This document shows, piece after piece, positions 24,702-34,286 of a stretch of 36,654 bases of DNA. Below the pieces are notes generated by a model. The model was not told where the DNA came from and did not search any database. It saw only the letters and a program-made list of their open reading frames with translations. A program made the position numbers and the translations under genes. Origin of the DNA: Bacteroidota bacterium (GTDB lineage: Bacteria; Bacteroidota; Bacteroidia; B-17B0; Aurantibacillaceae); assembly GCA_013298715.1 (NCBI GenBank), contig JAAFIQ010000029.1, forward strand, positions 1 to 36,654, read 5' to 3'. Position 1 is the stretch's first letter. Each line of letters opens with the position of its first letter.

Positions 24702-25895
24702 TTAATTTTCTATCGCTTTAACACCAGGTAAACTTCCTTGTTCAATGTATTCGAGCAATGCGCCACCGCCGGTGCTAACATAACTTACTTCTTTTGCTAA
24801 ATTATACTTATTTATTGCGGCTACGCTATCGCCACCACCAATTAAAGTAAATGCTCCATTTTTGGTAGCTTCCACAATATCAAAGGCTGCTTGCTTAGTT
24901 CCATTTTCAAAATTACTCATTTCAAAAACACCCATTGGTCCATTCCACAAAATTGTTTTCGAATTTTTTATTACTTCCCCAAATTGCTTGGTACTCTCAG
25001 CGCCAATATCCAAGCCCATCCAACCTTCTTCAATGTTAGTAATTGTTGATGCTTTGTGATTTGCATCATTCGAAAAATTATCCGCAACAATTGCATCAGT
25101 AGGGATATAAATATTTACACCTTTTATTTTTGCCTTCTCTAATAAATTTTTGGCTGTTTCTAATCTATCATCTTCGCACAATGATTTGCCAATTTTGCCA
25201 CCCATAGCTTTTACAAACGTAAATGCCATGCCGCCACCAATAATAATGTTCTTGGCCTTGTTCATCAATTGCTCAATAATCAAAATTTTATCGCTCACTT
25301 TTGCACCGCCAATTATTGCAGTAAATGGTTGTTGCGATTGATTTAAAACTTTATCTATATTTTCTACTTCACCCGCCATTACAAAACCAAAACATTTATT
25401 TTCTGGTTCAAAAAACTTTGCTATAACTGCAGTGCTCGCATGTGCCCTATGTGCCGTGCCAAATGCATCGTTTACATATATGTTTGCGTGTTTGCTTAAT
25501 TTTTCTGCAAAAGCTTCATCTCCTTTTTCTTCTTCTTTATAAAATCTTAAGTTTTCTAGCAACAAAACTTCACCCGCTTTTAATTCAGAACTCAATTTAA
25601 TAGCATTTTCGTCAATACAATCATCCGAAAATTTAACTTCAGTTCCTAATAAATTTGATACAGTACTAACTATGTGTTTAAGAGAATATTTATTGTCTGG
25701 GCCATCTTTTGGTCTGCCTAAGTGGCTCATTAATACTATACTTCCTCCATCGTTTAGTATTTTTTTTAAAGTTGGAATTGCGGCTTTAATGCGAGTGGTA
25801 TCAGTTACTTCAAAAGCATCACTTAATGGTACATTAAAATCTACGCGTATAACAGCGCGTTTGTTCAAGAAATTAATTGAGGTTACGGTTTTCAT
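24702..25895 (-). CDS. pgk: Phosphoglycerate kinase
   Basis: Glycolytic enzyme making ATP from 1,3-bisphosphoglycerate. The 397 residues are the usual length. Motifs: [10 protein letters not shown] (15-24), [67 protein letters not shown] and the C-terminal GGGDSVAAI...[10 protein letters not shown] nucleotide-binding loops. It starts with ATG 25895 after a 73-bp gap from the Tim44-like gene, and continues into the small lipoprotein and ispF. Confidence 0.98.
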   Translation of the reverse strand: MKTVTSINFLNKRAVIRVDFNVPLSDAFEVTDTTRIKAAIPTLKKILNDGGSIVLMSHLGRPKDGPDNKYSLKHIVSTVSNLLGTEVKFSDDCIDENAIKLSSELKAGEVLLLENLRFYKEEEKGDEAFAEKLSKHANIYVNDAFGTAHRAHASTAVIAKFFEPENKCFGFVMAGEVENIDKVLNQSQQPFTAIIGGAKVSDKILIIEQLMNKAKNIIIGGGMAFTFVKAMGGKIGKSLCEDDRLETAKNLLEKAKIKGVNIYIPTDAIVADNFSNDANHKASTITNIEEGWMGLDIGAESTKQFGEVIKNSKTILWNGPMGVFEMSNFENGTKQAAFDIVEATKNGAFTLIGGGDSVAAINKYNLAKEVSYVSTGGGALLEYIEQGSLPGVKAIEN

Positions 25896-25968
25896 TTTTT
25901 AAATTTATAATAATTTTTTTAATTACTTTATCTAAAGTTAGCTTAATATTAGTAGCATTCTAGTTTAT

Positions 25969-26616
25969 TTATTTTGATTTCTCAATATAATTTTTTTCAA
26001 ATGCAGTTGACATATAATCTGGATCATAGTTAATATCGCACAAAATAAGTTCGTTATTTACTCGAATAAAAGTAAAAATATCTTTAAAATTTTCTTTTTT
26101 CGTGTCAGTTTCTCTTGGATAAAAATAGTCTTTACAACTACCTTCAATCAATAAAGAAACTTGATCTTTAGAATCATCAATATAATCTTTAATGCTTATA
26201 ATTGCTACACGTTTAATTGAAATTTCAGTGATTAAATTTTTTAAACCATTACGCTCATAACGGCTTAGTGTTTTTTGAAAGAATGAAAAACAATTTTTCC
26301 TCATGCTGTCCTTAATTGGTTCTAAATTATTATTATTCCAATGTGAATAGAATTCTACATAGTATTTTTTTGCATAATCAGTTATCTTTTCACTATCCCA
26401 AAAAATGTCGTTTGGATAAAGTTTTTTAATTTTCTTTTTATTCGTTTTTCCTTTAGTAAAGTATCGGTAAAAAACTATAGTAAGGCTACTAACAAATATA
26501 ATTAATAGAACCAACAAAATTATATTGGTTTGAAATCGTTCACGCTCCGTTAAGTGTATGTTTTTATAGCTGTGTGGCCAAATATACAAACCTAATTGTA
26601 AAACGAAATTAATCAT
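25969..26616 (-). CDS. Membrane protein with Tim44-like domain
   Basis: The 215-residue protein has one N-terminal membrane helix (about 30-50), a basic linker (KGKTNKKKIKK), and then about 145 residues that look like a Tim44-like lumenal fold: FWDSEKITDYAKKYYVEFYSHWNN, IKDSMRKNCFSFFQKTL, KRVAIISIKDYIDDSKDQVSLLIEG and IFTFIRVNNELILCDINYDP. The alternating ...V..I.I...SKDQVSLLIEG... pattern is the family hallmark. It is anchored with the domain probably cytoplasmic or periplasmic; no function is established. It lies 40 bp after hemL and 73 bp before pgk on the same strand. Confidence 0.6.
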   Translation of the reverse strand: MINFVLQLGLYIWPHSYKNIHLTERERFQTNIILLVLLIIFVSSLTIVFYRYFTKGKTNKKKIKKLYPNDIFWDSEKITDYAKKYYVEFYSHWNNNNLEPIKDSMRKNCFSFFQKTLSRYERNGLKNLITEISIKRVAIISIKDYIDDSKDQVSLLIEGSCKDYFYPRETDTKKENFKDIFTFIRVNNELILCDINYDPDYMSTAFEKNYIEKSK

Positions 26617-26656
26617 GATTTAAACTTTGTTTCAATTAATTAATTGTTTAGAATGG

Positions 26657-27940
26657 TTATAATTTGCTTAAAGCTTTTCCAAATGCTTTAATTGTTTTGT
26701 CTAAATCATCATATGTGTGCGCAGCACTTACAAATCCTACTTCGTAACCACTTGGCCCAAGGTAAACGCCTTCCTTCAATAATTCATGAAATAAAATTTT
26801 AAAATACTTCATACTATCGGCATTTATTTCATCAGCATTATTTATACTTTCTTTTTCAGTAAACGCAATCCAAAAAATACTTTCTTGTTGAAATAGTTTA
26901 AACAAATTAAATGTGTTTACTTTTCTAATTCCTTCTAATAAATAATTTGTTTTAGCCTTGAGGTTGCTATAAAAATTAGGTTCTAAGCATTGAGTAAGTT
27001 GAGCAATGCCAGCACTCATGGCTACTGGGTTACCACTCAATGTTCCTGCTTGGTAAACATTTCCATCCGGACTAACGCTTGCCATAATTTCTTTACTTGC
27101 GCCGTAAGCTCCAACTGGAAAGCCACCGCCAATTATTTTTCCGTACGTTACAATATCTGGTTTAATTGAATACAAGCCAGCTGCACCACAAAACGAAACT
27201 CTAAAGCCACTGATAACCTCATCAAATAAAAGTAAGGTGTTGTTGGCTGTACAAATTTCTCTTAGGAATAACAAAAATTCTTTGCCTTGTAAAAGTAATC
27301 CATTGTTAGCCGGAATAGGTTCTATAATTACACAAGCAATTTCGTTTTTAAAATCTTCAAACGCTTTTTTCACAGCATCTTTATTGTTTAGTTGAACGGT
27401 GATTGTTTCGTTAACAAAACTATCTGGCACACCAGCGCTGCTACTGTTACCAAATGTAACGAGTCCGCTACCAGCCTTTACCAGCAATGAATCTACATGG
27501 CCATGATAACATCCTTCAAATTTTAAAATTTTATTGCGTTTGGTGTAGCCACGAGCAAGTCTTATGGCACTCATTACAGCCTCAGTTCCGCTGCTAACAA
27601 AACGTATTTTTTCTAGGTATGAATTAAACGTGAGTATTAATTTTGCAAGCTCATTTTCTAACTTAGTTGGTGCTCCAAACGAGGTTCCGTTTTGCATTGT
27701 TTTTGAAACGGCACTTAACACGCCATCGTTGGCATGCCCTAAAATTAAAGGTCCCCAGCTTCCGCAATAGTCTATGTATTTATTCCCATCTGCATCCCAT
27801 AGGTGAGCGCCTTTACCACGTTCCATAAAAATGGGAGTTCCGCCAACACTTTTAAATGCGCGTACAGGAGAGTTTACACCACCAGGGAAATAACTTTTTG
27901 ATTCGCTAAATAATTTTTCAGATTCTGTATGTTTTGTCAT
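26657..27940 (-). CDS. hemL: Glutamate-1-semialdehyde 2,1-aminomutase
   Basis: HemL turns glutamate-1-semialdehyde into 5-aminolevulinate, the start of haem synthesis by the C5 route. The 427 residues show PGGVNSPVRAF (19-29), SSGTEAVMSAIRLARG (116-131), FEGCYHGHVDS, IIEPIPANNG, LLLFDEVISGFRV, and the PLP lysine K268 in TYGKIIGGGFPVGAYG. The C-terminal VYLGPSGYEVGFVSAAHT is also typical. It is in the minus-strand run, 23 bp after the deacetylase-like gene. Confidence 0.98.
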   Translation of the reverse strand: MTKHTESEKLFSESKSYFPGGVNSPVRAFKSVGGTPIFMERGKGAHLWDADGNKYIDYCGSWGPLILGHANDGVLSAVSKTMQNGTSFGAPTKLENELAKLILTFNSYLEKIRFVSSGTEAVMSAIRLARGYTKRNKILKFEGCYHGHVDSLLVKAGSGLVTFGNSSSAGVPDSFVNETITVQLNNKDAVKKAFEDFKNEIACVIIEPIPANNGLLLQGKEFLLFLREICTANNTLLLFDEVISGFRVSFCGAAGLYSIKPDIVTYGKIIGGGFPVGAYGASKEIMASVSPDGNVYQAGTLSGNPVAMSAGIAQLTQCLEPNFYSNLKAKTNYLLEGIRKVNTFNLFKLFQQESIFWIAFTEKESINNADEINADSMKYFKILFHELLKEGVYLGPSGYEVGFVSAAHTYDDLDKTIKAFGKALSKL

Positions 27941-27963
27941 AATCTGGTAAAATTAGCAAGGAC

Positions 27964-29295
27964 TTAGTGTAAATCCCAATAAACTTTTGAAAATTTTCCA
28001 AAATGTAATTCAGAAAACGAGCGCTCGTGAAAAACGGTTGTAAAATAACCTCCAACCTCGTTGAGCGTGTTTAAAATTTCTGCGCTATCTTTTAAAATAG
28101 ATTTTTCTTTATTGTAGACTGTGTAAGCCCCATCCATCAAGCAAAAAGGAAATGAAATGAGTGGCAATTCTGAATTTGTTTCAAAATCAAAATAATGAAA
28201 TGGGTACGATGTGCCCGCTCTAAATCCAGCTTGGGAGGCGAATCCCATAGTAAAATCAACCATAATACCTTGCTCTATTAATAATTTTGGCGTAGTTTTT
28301 ATATCAAAAATTAAATAATGTTGGCGCGAAAGCTTTACATTTTTTTCAAGTAATTCGGAAATTTTTTCTATTTCTTTTTTGAGTTGTTTTTTATTATTTG
28401 AAGAGTAGTACGAAGGATGCAAGCCAACGCTATGATTTGATTTTGTTATGTTTGAAATAATAGCTTTAAATGCTAAACTATTTGGATTAACCGTTCTATC
28501 AAATTGATTGTTGTTGTTTAAAAGAAAAAAATAAACTAAAGTTGAGTTGTTCTTTGAATGATAGTTATTTAAAACTTCATACACATCAAACGAATCTTTC
28601 TTTCCAAACGCAACTTGTATCCTTTCAAAAACATGATTAAATCTTCCGTTTACTAAATCTTTAAGGACACCCCCAATACTTCTTAAAAATCCTTTGTGCT
28701 TGAATGCGTATAGATTGTCAATGTCAATAGTACTAATTTTTGTTACTTTATTTCCTTCAATTTTTATTTCTGGATAAAACGTTTGAAATTCTTTTTTAAA
28801 TTCTGTTATCCAAACATCTACAACGGGCTTTAGCAGACTGTTATGTTTATAAAATATACTTTCCTTTGCTTCAAAACGTTGGTGTTGGTCTTTTTTATAA
28901 TTGCCGTATTCCTCAATCCGGGAGAGGCATAAAAATACCGCGCTAAAAATATCATAACCTAGCGCACATTCTGTTTTGCAAAAATAGAGTTGTGTGTTTT
29001 TGGTAAAAGAAAATTTATCAATTTCTATTCCTGGTGTAGCTTCTTGAATGAAAGGATGCGGTGTTATGGTACAATTATTAATTTTAGAATTACTATAGTT
29101 TAATTTAAAACCAGTATGTGCTCGAAAATAAATTTCATCCTCTGTGATTACATAGTTTAATTTTAATACAGAATTGAAAATAAACTTACAAACGTAATTT
29201 AGTCGCGATGAATTTGTGTTTGCATAAATTAAAATGCTGGAGGTATTTGTAGGAGGCGTAAATTCAACAAGCTTATTTAATTGGCTTGTTGGCAT
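27964..29295 (-). CDS. Polysaccharide-deacetylase-like protein (DUF7033 type)
   Basis: The 443-residue protein matches the Bacteroidota family with an N-terminal DUF7033-like domain followed by a NodB-like fold: ISTIDIDNLYAFKHKG (about 188-203, the Asp-Asp region), SVGLHPSYYSSNN (His metal-ligand candidate), LSRQHYLIFD, MVDFTMGFASQAGFRAGTSYPFHYF and a C-terminal FHERSF. These proteins occur in envelope or capsule gene sets and are thought to act on polysaccharide; the substrate is unknown. It begins one base after the DUF4270 stop, which ties them in one transcript. Confidence 0.75.
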   Translation of the reverse strand: MPTSQLNKLVEFTPPTNTSSILIYANTNSSRLNYVCKFIFNSVLKLNYVITEDEIYFRAHTGFKLNYSNSKINNCTITPHPFIQEATPGIEIDKFSFTKNTQLYFCKTECALGYDIFSAVFLCLSRIEEYGNYKKDQHQRFEAKESIFYKHNSLLKPVVDVWITEFKKEFQTFYPEIKIEGNKVTKISTIDIDNLYAFKHKGFLRSIGGVLKDLVNGRFNHVFERIQVAFGKKDSFDVYEVLNNYHSKNNSTLVYFFLLNNNNQFDRTVNPNSLAFKAIISNITKSNHSVGLHPSYYSSNNKKQLKKEIEKISELLEKNVKLSRQHYLIFDIKTTPKLLIEQGIMVDFTMGFASQAGFRAGTSYPFHYFDFETNSELPLISFPFCLMDGAYTVYNKEKSILKDSAEILNTLNEVGGYFTTVFHERSFSELHFGKFSKVYWDLH

Positions 29296-29296
29296 A

Positions 29297-30670
29297 TTAA
29301 TTTAGGTTTTTTAGAGGCGAATAGGTTAAATTAAATTTAGGTTTTAAGCTAGTTCCTGTGCCTGCAAACACGGTGCGCTCAACAAACAAATCCATTCTGC
29401 CGTAAAGTATTGAGTTAGGGTCTGTCATCACCAATTCAAAACCATAATTTTTTATTTTTCCTTTAAATATTTCTTGTATGTGTCGTGCAATATTAAACAC
29501 ATAACGTTTTTTATCGTTGTCGTATTCGCCATCGTAGCGTGAAAAATCAACTCCGTTTTTTTGATCCATTCCTAAAACAGTATTGCCTAAAGAATCAAGA
29601 GGCATTAACGCAAGTCTGGGAACTAAGGCGTATTGAATAGTTCCTGCACTTGTAGAAAAAGAAGGGTCTACATTAAAAACAACTTCGGCTCTATGAACAA
29701 AAGCAGGAAATGAATCGGTATAATTTTTTAAATAAGGTATTTTAAATTTAATGCGTGTGCCGCCAAATCCTTTTAAAAATAATGCTTGTGAGGCAGATTG
29801 AATTGTATCTTTATTAAATAATTGGTTATAAAGTAATACATTGCTTGATAAATTTGCTTGGTACTTACTTTCGTTAAATTTAACAGCATCTCCTCCACCA
29901 AATGCAAATCGGTATTCTTGTAGTTCTTTAGTTGCGCTGGGTGTTCCGTTTTGGTAGCGCAAATAAAATCCACTTACAGCATCATCTAAATCGTATTTAC
30001 AAATTATACCTTGTTTTGTATTCGGGTTTAATGAAGTGCCAGATGAGGTTATGTAAAAGCCCTTATACAGGCTTTGAAATGTGGCGTTGCTTGTAACAAC
30101 CAGTGTATTGTTTAAAATTGATTTTGCATAATTTGGATCTATTGGAATTCGTAATACTTTTTTTCCTTGATAAACACCAAGTTTGCCAGTATAGCTGCCA
30201 ACAACAGCATTTTTATTTGCTAATTTATTTCCAATATCTGTTTTATAAACACGAGAACTAGAAAGTGTTGAATCTAAAGTAAAAACAGAGTAGCTAAGCG
30301 CGGCAAGTGTATCGCCAATGAACTGTATGTTATCTGCTTTTAAAATAAGTTCGCTTAAAATTAACTGTGGGTCTTGACCAAAAGAAACGTTGGTAACATT
30401 ATTAATAATATTTAGATTGCAATAAAGACCTATATCTGTTCTTCCAAAAATGGGGTCTTGGTTGCTTCCTAAAAATTTATTTCTATCGTTAAATGAGGCA
30501 ATTACAGAGTGAGTTACAGTATGTGCATAGATTTTTGATGTATCGCTATAAACGCCACTTAATAAATCTTCTGCAGGAATTACATTCGTACCTAATATAT
30601 TTTTATCCTTTTTACAGGATGCTAAAATTAATAACAGTAATAAAGCAGGAAGTATTTTTAAAAATTTCAT
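29297..30670 (-). CDS. DUF4270 family lipoprotein
   Basis: The 457-residue protein has a lipoprotein signal (MKFLKILPALLLLLILASCKK, lipidated Cys19) and the family opening LGTNVIPAEDLLSGVYSDTSKIYAHTV, followed by FGRTDIGLYCNLNI, a beta-rich body and LRIPIDPNYAKSILNN, GFYLRYQNG and a terminal FNLTYSPLKNLN. Such proteins are found across Bacteroidota next to the starch-synthase-like gene, probably surface-exposed; no function is established. A terminator hairpin separates it from that gene. Confidence 0.85.
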   Translation of the reverse strand: MKFLKILPALLLLLILASCKKDKNILGTNVIPAEDLLSGVYSDTSKIYAHTVTHSVIASFNDRNKFLGSNQDPIFGRTDIGLYCNLNIINNVTNVSFGQDPQLILSELILKADNIQFIGDTLAALSYSVFTLDSTLSSSRVYKTDIGNKLANKNAVVGSYTGKLGVYQGKKVLRIPIDPNYAKSILNNTLVVTSNATFQSLYKGFYITSSGTSLNPNTKQGIICKYDLDDAVSGFYLRYQNGTPSATKELQEYRFAFGGGDAVKFNESKYQANLSSNVLLYNQLFNKDTIQSASQALFLKGFGGTRIKFKIPYLKNYTDSFPAFVHRAEVVFNVDPSFSTSAGTIQYALVPRLALMPLDSLGNTVLGMDQKNGVDFSRYDGEYDNDKKRYVFNIARHIQEIFKGKIKNYGFELVMTDPNSILYGRMDLFVERTVFAGTGTSLKPKFNLTYSPLKNLN

Positions 30671-30735
30671 TAATTAGAAGTGGCTAAAGTAACCAAAATT
30701 TGACGTTTGCGTGGTATTAAAATTGTGAAAAAAAT

Positions 30736-30773
30736 AAAAAAGATTTGACTAGTTGCCTAATCAAATCTTTTTT
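30736..30773 (-). terminator. Terminator between the starch-synthase-like gene and DUF4270
   Basis: AAAAAAGATTTGA (30736-30748) and TCAAATCTTTTTT (30761-30773) form a perfect 13-bp stem with a 12-nt loop. It lies 21 bp after the starch-synthase-like stop on the minus strand and is followed by a T-rich tract there, so DUF4270 must have its own promoter or rely on readthrough. Confidence 0.85.
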
Positions 30774-30793
30774 TGAATGTTGTTGTTTCTTAA

Positions 30794-31624
30794 TTACGAA
30801 AGCACATTGGCTTCTTCTAAAATTGAATCATAAAATTCATTAAACGCATCAACGTATTCCATTTCGTTTTTAAATTCTAAAAATGGTTTACCGCTTTTTT
30901 TAATAAATTTTTCAATATCTGCATTAATTGTTTCTTCGCCTTGTATTACGGCATCCGCATATTCGATGGCTTGTTTAAGCATATTGCTGTGGCTACTTTC
31001 TTCTACAATGTGTTTTAAATCTTTTTTAGTGAAGCCATCAAACGCCAATTTATCGTTAAACTTTTTGTTTAAGTTTTTTGGATATTCATCGTTATAAATA
31101 GAAACTGCAATTTTACTATCCGCAAACAAAGGCTCATCCGAATAATATTTTTTGATGTACATAGGTAGTAAAGATGTAAACCAGCCATGACAGTGAATTA
31201 CATCGGGTTGCCAGCCAAGTTTTTTTACTGTTTCAACCACTCCACGTACAAAAAACATTGCACGCTCATCATTATCATCAAAATATTTGCCTGAATTTTT
31301 ATCTGTTAAGGGGCTTTTTCTGCTGAAATATTCCTCGTTATCGATAAAATATACTTGCATACGGGCACTTGGTATACTGGCCACTTTAATTATTAATGGA
31401 TGGTCAACATCATTAATAACCAAATTCATTCCTGATAACCTAATAACTTCGTGAAGTTGATGTCTTCGCTCGTTAATATTGCCGTATTTTGGCATAAAGG
31501 TCCTGATTTCTTTTCCTCGCTCTTGGATGCCTTGCGGTAAACGGCGTGAAATTTTTCCAATGTATGTTTCGTCTAAATAAGGAGTAATATCCGATGAAAC
31601 AAAAAGAACCTTTGCTTTCTTCAT
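30794..31624 (-). CDS. Starch/glycogen synthase-like GT5 N-terminal domain protein
   Basis: The 276-residue protein matches only the N-terminal half of ADP-glucose starch synthases: KVLFVSSDITPYL at the start, RTFMPKYGNINERRHQLHEV, and DVIHCHGWFTSLLP (about 137-150). The usual KTGGL sugar-nucleotide motif near residue 20 is replaced by YIGKISRRLP, and the whole C-terminal domain with the catalytic E...E pair is missing. It is not a simple truncation: Bacteroidota keep a short protein of this kind beside panC and DUF4270. Likely non-catalytic or a different activity; its role is unknown. It has a good promoter facing away from panC. Confidence 0.82.
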   Translation of the reverse strand: MKKAKVLFVSSDITPYLDETYIGKISRRLPQGIQERGKEIRTFMPKYGNINERRHQLHEVIRLSGMNLVINDVDHPLIIKVASIPSARMQVYFIDNEEYFSRKSPLTDKNSGKYFDDNDERAMFFVRGVVETVKKLGWQPDVIHCHGWFTSLLPMYIKKYYSDEPLFADSKIAVSIYNDEYPKNLNKKFNDKLAFDGFTKKDLKHIVEESSHSNMLKQAIEYADAVIQGEETINADIEKFIKKSGKPFLEFKNEMEYVDAFNEFYDSILEEANVLS

Positions 31625-31649
31625 AAAGTCTTTCTAAAGTTTATAAACA

Positions 31650-31680
31650 CAAAAGTAATAAAAAAAAAACCAAATTTCAA
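31650..31680 (-). promoter_or_regulatory. Promoter of the starch-synthase-like gene
   Basis: On the minus strand TTG (31678-31680) and TACTTTTG (31650-31657) match -33 and -7 boxes with a 20-bp spacer. It overlaps the control region of panC, so the two genes share a divergent regulatory gap of 85 bp. Confidence 0.65.
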
Positions 31681-31689
31681 AGTAAAATG

Positions 31690-31697
31690 TACATTTG
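31690..31697 (+). promoter_or_regulatory. Probable -7 box of panC
   Basis: TACATTTG is an exact TAnnTTTG match, 12 bp before the GTG start of panC at 31710, so the mRNA leader would be only a few bases. Confidence 0.55.
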
Positions 31698-31709
31698 TTT
31701 TTGTAAAAC

Positions 31710-32552
31710 GTGCAAATAATCACAAAAATAGCCGAGTTAGACTATGTTTTGAGCAAGTATCGCAATCAAAACAAAATTATTGGTTTTGTGCCAACAATGG
31801 GCGCATTGCACCTTGGACACATCTCGTTAATTAATGCAAGCAATAAAGATTGCAACATAACTATTTGCAGCATTTTTGTTAATCCTACTCAATTTAACGA
31901 TAAAAAAGACTTAGAACGCTACCCTAAAACACCTGAAAAGGACGCCAAATTGCTAAAAGATGCAGGATGTTCCATTTTATTTATGCCTGAGGTAGATGAA
32001 ATGTATCCTGAAACAGATACACGAATTTTTGATTTTGGAAGCATTGATAAAATTTTGGATGGAAAATTTAGACCTGGTCATTTTAATGGCGTTGCGCAAA
32101 TTGTGAGTAAATTATTTTTTGCAGTAAAGCCTAATAAAGCCTACTTTGGAAGTAAAGACTTTCAGCAAGTATTGGTAGTAAAAAATTTAGTCAAGCAATT
32201 AAATTTACCAATAGAAATTATTGCATGCCCTATTTTGCGCGAACAAGACGGTTTAGCAATGAGTTCGCGCAACACACTTTTAAGCAAAGATGAACGTGAG
32301 GCTGCAAAAATTATTCCCGAAATAATGCTCACAATTGCTGCTCATAAATCAAACAACTTATCAATAAAACAAATTGCAGATTTGGTGAATAAAAAAGTAA
32401 GTACAAATTCAATGTATAAACTTGATTATTTTGTAATTGCAAATGCCGATTCGTTTGAAGAAATAACCGAGTGGGAGCAAGCCACAAATTATGTAGCTTT
32501 AATAGCTTGTTTTGTTGGCAAAGTAAGATTGATTGACAACGTTGTGTTTTGA
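31710..32552 (+). CDS. panC: Pantothenate synthetase
   Basis: PanC joins pantoate and beta-alanine with ATP in coenzyme A synthesis. The 280 residues show the ATP-binding HxGH (H34-L-G-H37 in TMGALHLGHISL), ICSIFVNPTQFN, EDLERYPKTPEKD-like YPKTPEKDAKLL, FRPGHFNGVAQIVSKLF, KAYFGSKDFQQ and the KMSKS-like AMSSRN. It starts at GTG 31710 because no ATG is near and the frame closes upstream. The next gene starts inside its stop (TTGA overlap), which suggests co-expression. Confidence 0.97.
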   Translation: MQIITKIAELDYVLSKYRNQNKIIGFVPTMGALHLGHISLINASNKDCNITICSIFVNPTQFNDKKDLERYPKTPEKDAKLLKDAGCSILFMPEVDEMYPETDTRIFDFGSIDKILDGKFRPGHFNGVAQIVSKLFFAVKPNKAYFGSKDFQQVLVVKNLVKQLNLPIEIIACPILREQDGLAMSSRNTLLSKDEREAAKIIPEIMLTIAAHKSNNLSIKQIADLVNKKVSTNSMYKLDYFVIANADSFEEITEWEQATNYVALIACFVGKVRLIDNVVF

Positions 32553-34270
32553 GATTTTTGTTTAAATACCTTTTATTTTTGTGTTTAAGTTTTAAGGCAA
32601 TAACTGCACAAACTTCTTATAAACTAAGTAAAATAAATTTTTGCGTTTTCCCTAATTATGGAATAAAGTTTAAATGCGCTTTATTAAAAAATGACCTGCT
32701 GGTTGAGAATACTAGATATGAATTGATTCAAGTAACCTGTTATAAGGATAATAAACTTGTTCAAAATTTTTCAGAAAGTACAGAATTTGATGCACCAAAA
32801 TATTATTCTGAAAAAGATAAAAAAAATAAGTTATTGCTTTACGAGTTGCCATTTTCTAAAATGGAAATTCCTTATGGCAATAATCAATTACGCTTACAAT
32901 TTGCTGTAAAATCACAAATTAAACCACAAGAAACAGTTTTTTTGTGGGATACATTAATTAATGTATTTCAACCAAACCAATTAAAATTAATTTTTTATGT
33001 AAAAAATTTAACGGTAAGTAATAGAGATTCTGACGGATCTTTTTGGGACGAAATGCCATTTGCTGATAACGATCCAGACCCCCATCTCTATTTAAAGAAT
33101 GGACAATACAACAATGCATATATAGGCTGGAACAATACGTTTAACATAGATGATAAGTATTTAATTTTCCCGATAGATACCACAAAAGCAATTAATGTAG
33201 ATGTTTATGATGTGGATTTTATATCGAGTAACGATTATATTGTGAGTACTTTCTTTAACTATAAAAAGTCTAATGAACGTAAGCAATTTAACGCCAAAGC
33301 AAGAACAGGAAATTTAACCTATGAGTACATAAGCGAAAATTTAGACCCTATCCGTTTCAATAAAAGCAGTCAAATAGTATCAACGGAGGATGGAAGAATA
33401 CAATTACATTTTAAACTTTTTAATTTTAATAAATTGCTTTTTAAGCCATCAATAACATTCACTATAGGCGCGCAGGGCAGAGTTTACTATTGTGAGAATT
33501 TGAGTGAATTAAATGATACACTGAGTGGTTATGTTCCTTTATTCCCAGATGAATACTTAAAAAAGCCAACTTTAGTTTTTGATTTGAAATACTACGATGG
33601 TTATTCGTTGCTAAAAGATACACTTGCAAGCATTCGCGAATTTGACGTGAAAAAATTAATTAAGAATATTGAACACAGGGTAGTTTGCAAGGAAAAGGGA
33701 ATTGTATTAGAAGACGAATCGGAGTATGTAAGAAAAAGCAAGTACAATTCTATAAAATGTAAGTTTGAATTAACAAATGGGTCAGAAAAATGGATTGCAA
33801 TAAATCCGCAAAAAAATCATTTCCACTTTCATAAAACCGATTACGAATTAGAATTCAAAAACAACGAGCGCTTGCCTGAACAAACAGAAGTTTCTTTTAA
33901 ACAACGTTTTTATTATTTCTTTAATAATAATGATAGCTTGTTGATTGCAGAAAAATTAGGAAGCTACAAATTAGAGTCAAATTTTGCAGCAATTACTAAA
34001 CTTGATTTTAAAATTAAAAAAGCTCTTTTTAAACCTAAAGGAGAATACACCATTAACTTTTATGGCGAAAGAATAATACTCAATAAATCAAACAATTTTA
34101 AGGTAAGTCAAGTATCAAAGATTATTTTATTAAGACGAAGCCCTTTAAGGTTTTCTGTGAATGAAAATGGTTCTTACTTAAAAAATATTTCAATAGGTGC
34201 ATTTAATCAGCCAGTAATTGAGAAATTGAAAAGAGGATTTAAGTTAGAGTATAAGGTTGAGACTAAGTAG
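32549..34270 (+). CDS. Uncharacterised exported protein
   Basis: The 573-residue protein starts at TTG 32549, overlapping the panC stop by 4 bp, with a clear signal peptide (MRFLFKYLLFLCLSFKAITAQ). It is rich in Lys, Asn, aromatic residues and short beta-like stretches (YKLSKINFCVFPNYGIKFKC, DRDSDGSFWDEMP-like region near 160, KYYDGYSLLKDTL), with no motif I recognise; a beta-sandwich outer-membrane or periplasmic protein is plausible. The start codon choice is supported by the signal peptide. No link to pantothenate can be argued beyond the overlap. Confidence 0.6.
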   Translation: MRFLFKYLLFLCLSFKAITAQTSYKLSKINFCVFPNYGIKFKCALLKNDLLVENTRYELIQVTCYKDNKLVQNFSESTEFDAPKYYSEKDKKNKLLLYELPFSKMEIPYGNNQLRLQFAVKSQIKPQETVFLWDTLINVFQPNQLKLIFYVKNLTVSNRDSDGSFWDEMPFADNDPDPHLYLKNGQYNNAYIGWNNTFNIDDKYLIFPIDTTKAINVDVYDVDFISSNDYIVSTFFNYKKSNERKQFNAKARTGNLTYEYISENLDPIRFNKSSQIVSTEDGRIQLHFKLFNFNKLLFKPSITFTIGAQGRVYYCENLSELNDTLSGYVPLFPDEYLKKPTLVFDLKYYDGYSLLKDTLASIREFDVKKLIKNIEHRVVCKEKGIVLEDESEYVRKSKYNSIKCKFELTNGSEKWIAINPQKNHFHFHKTDYELEFKNNERLPEQTEVSFKQRFYYFFNNNDSLLIAEKLGSYKLESNFAAITKLDFKIKKALFKPKGEYTINFYGERIILNKSNNFKVSQVSKIILLRRSPLRFSVNENGSYLKNISIGAFNQPVIEKLKRGFKLEYKVETK

Positions 34271-34286
34271 GAAATTTTCACTTTGA

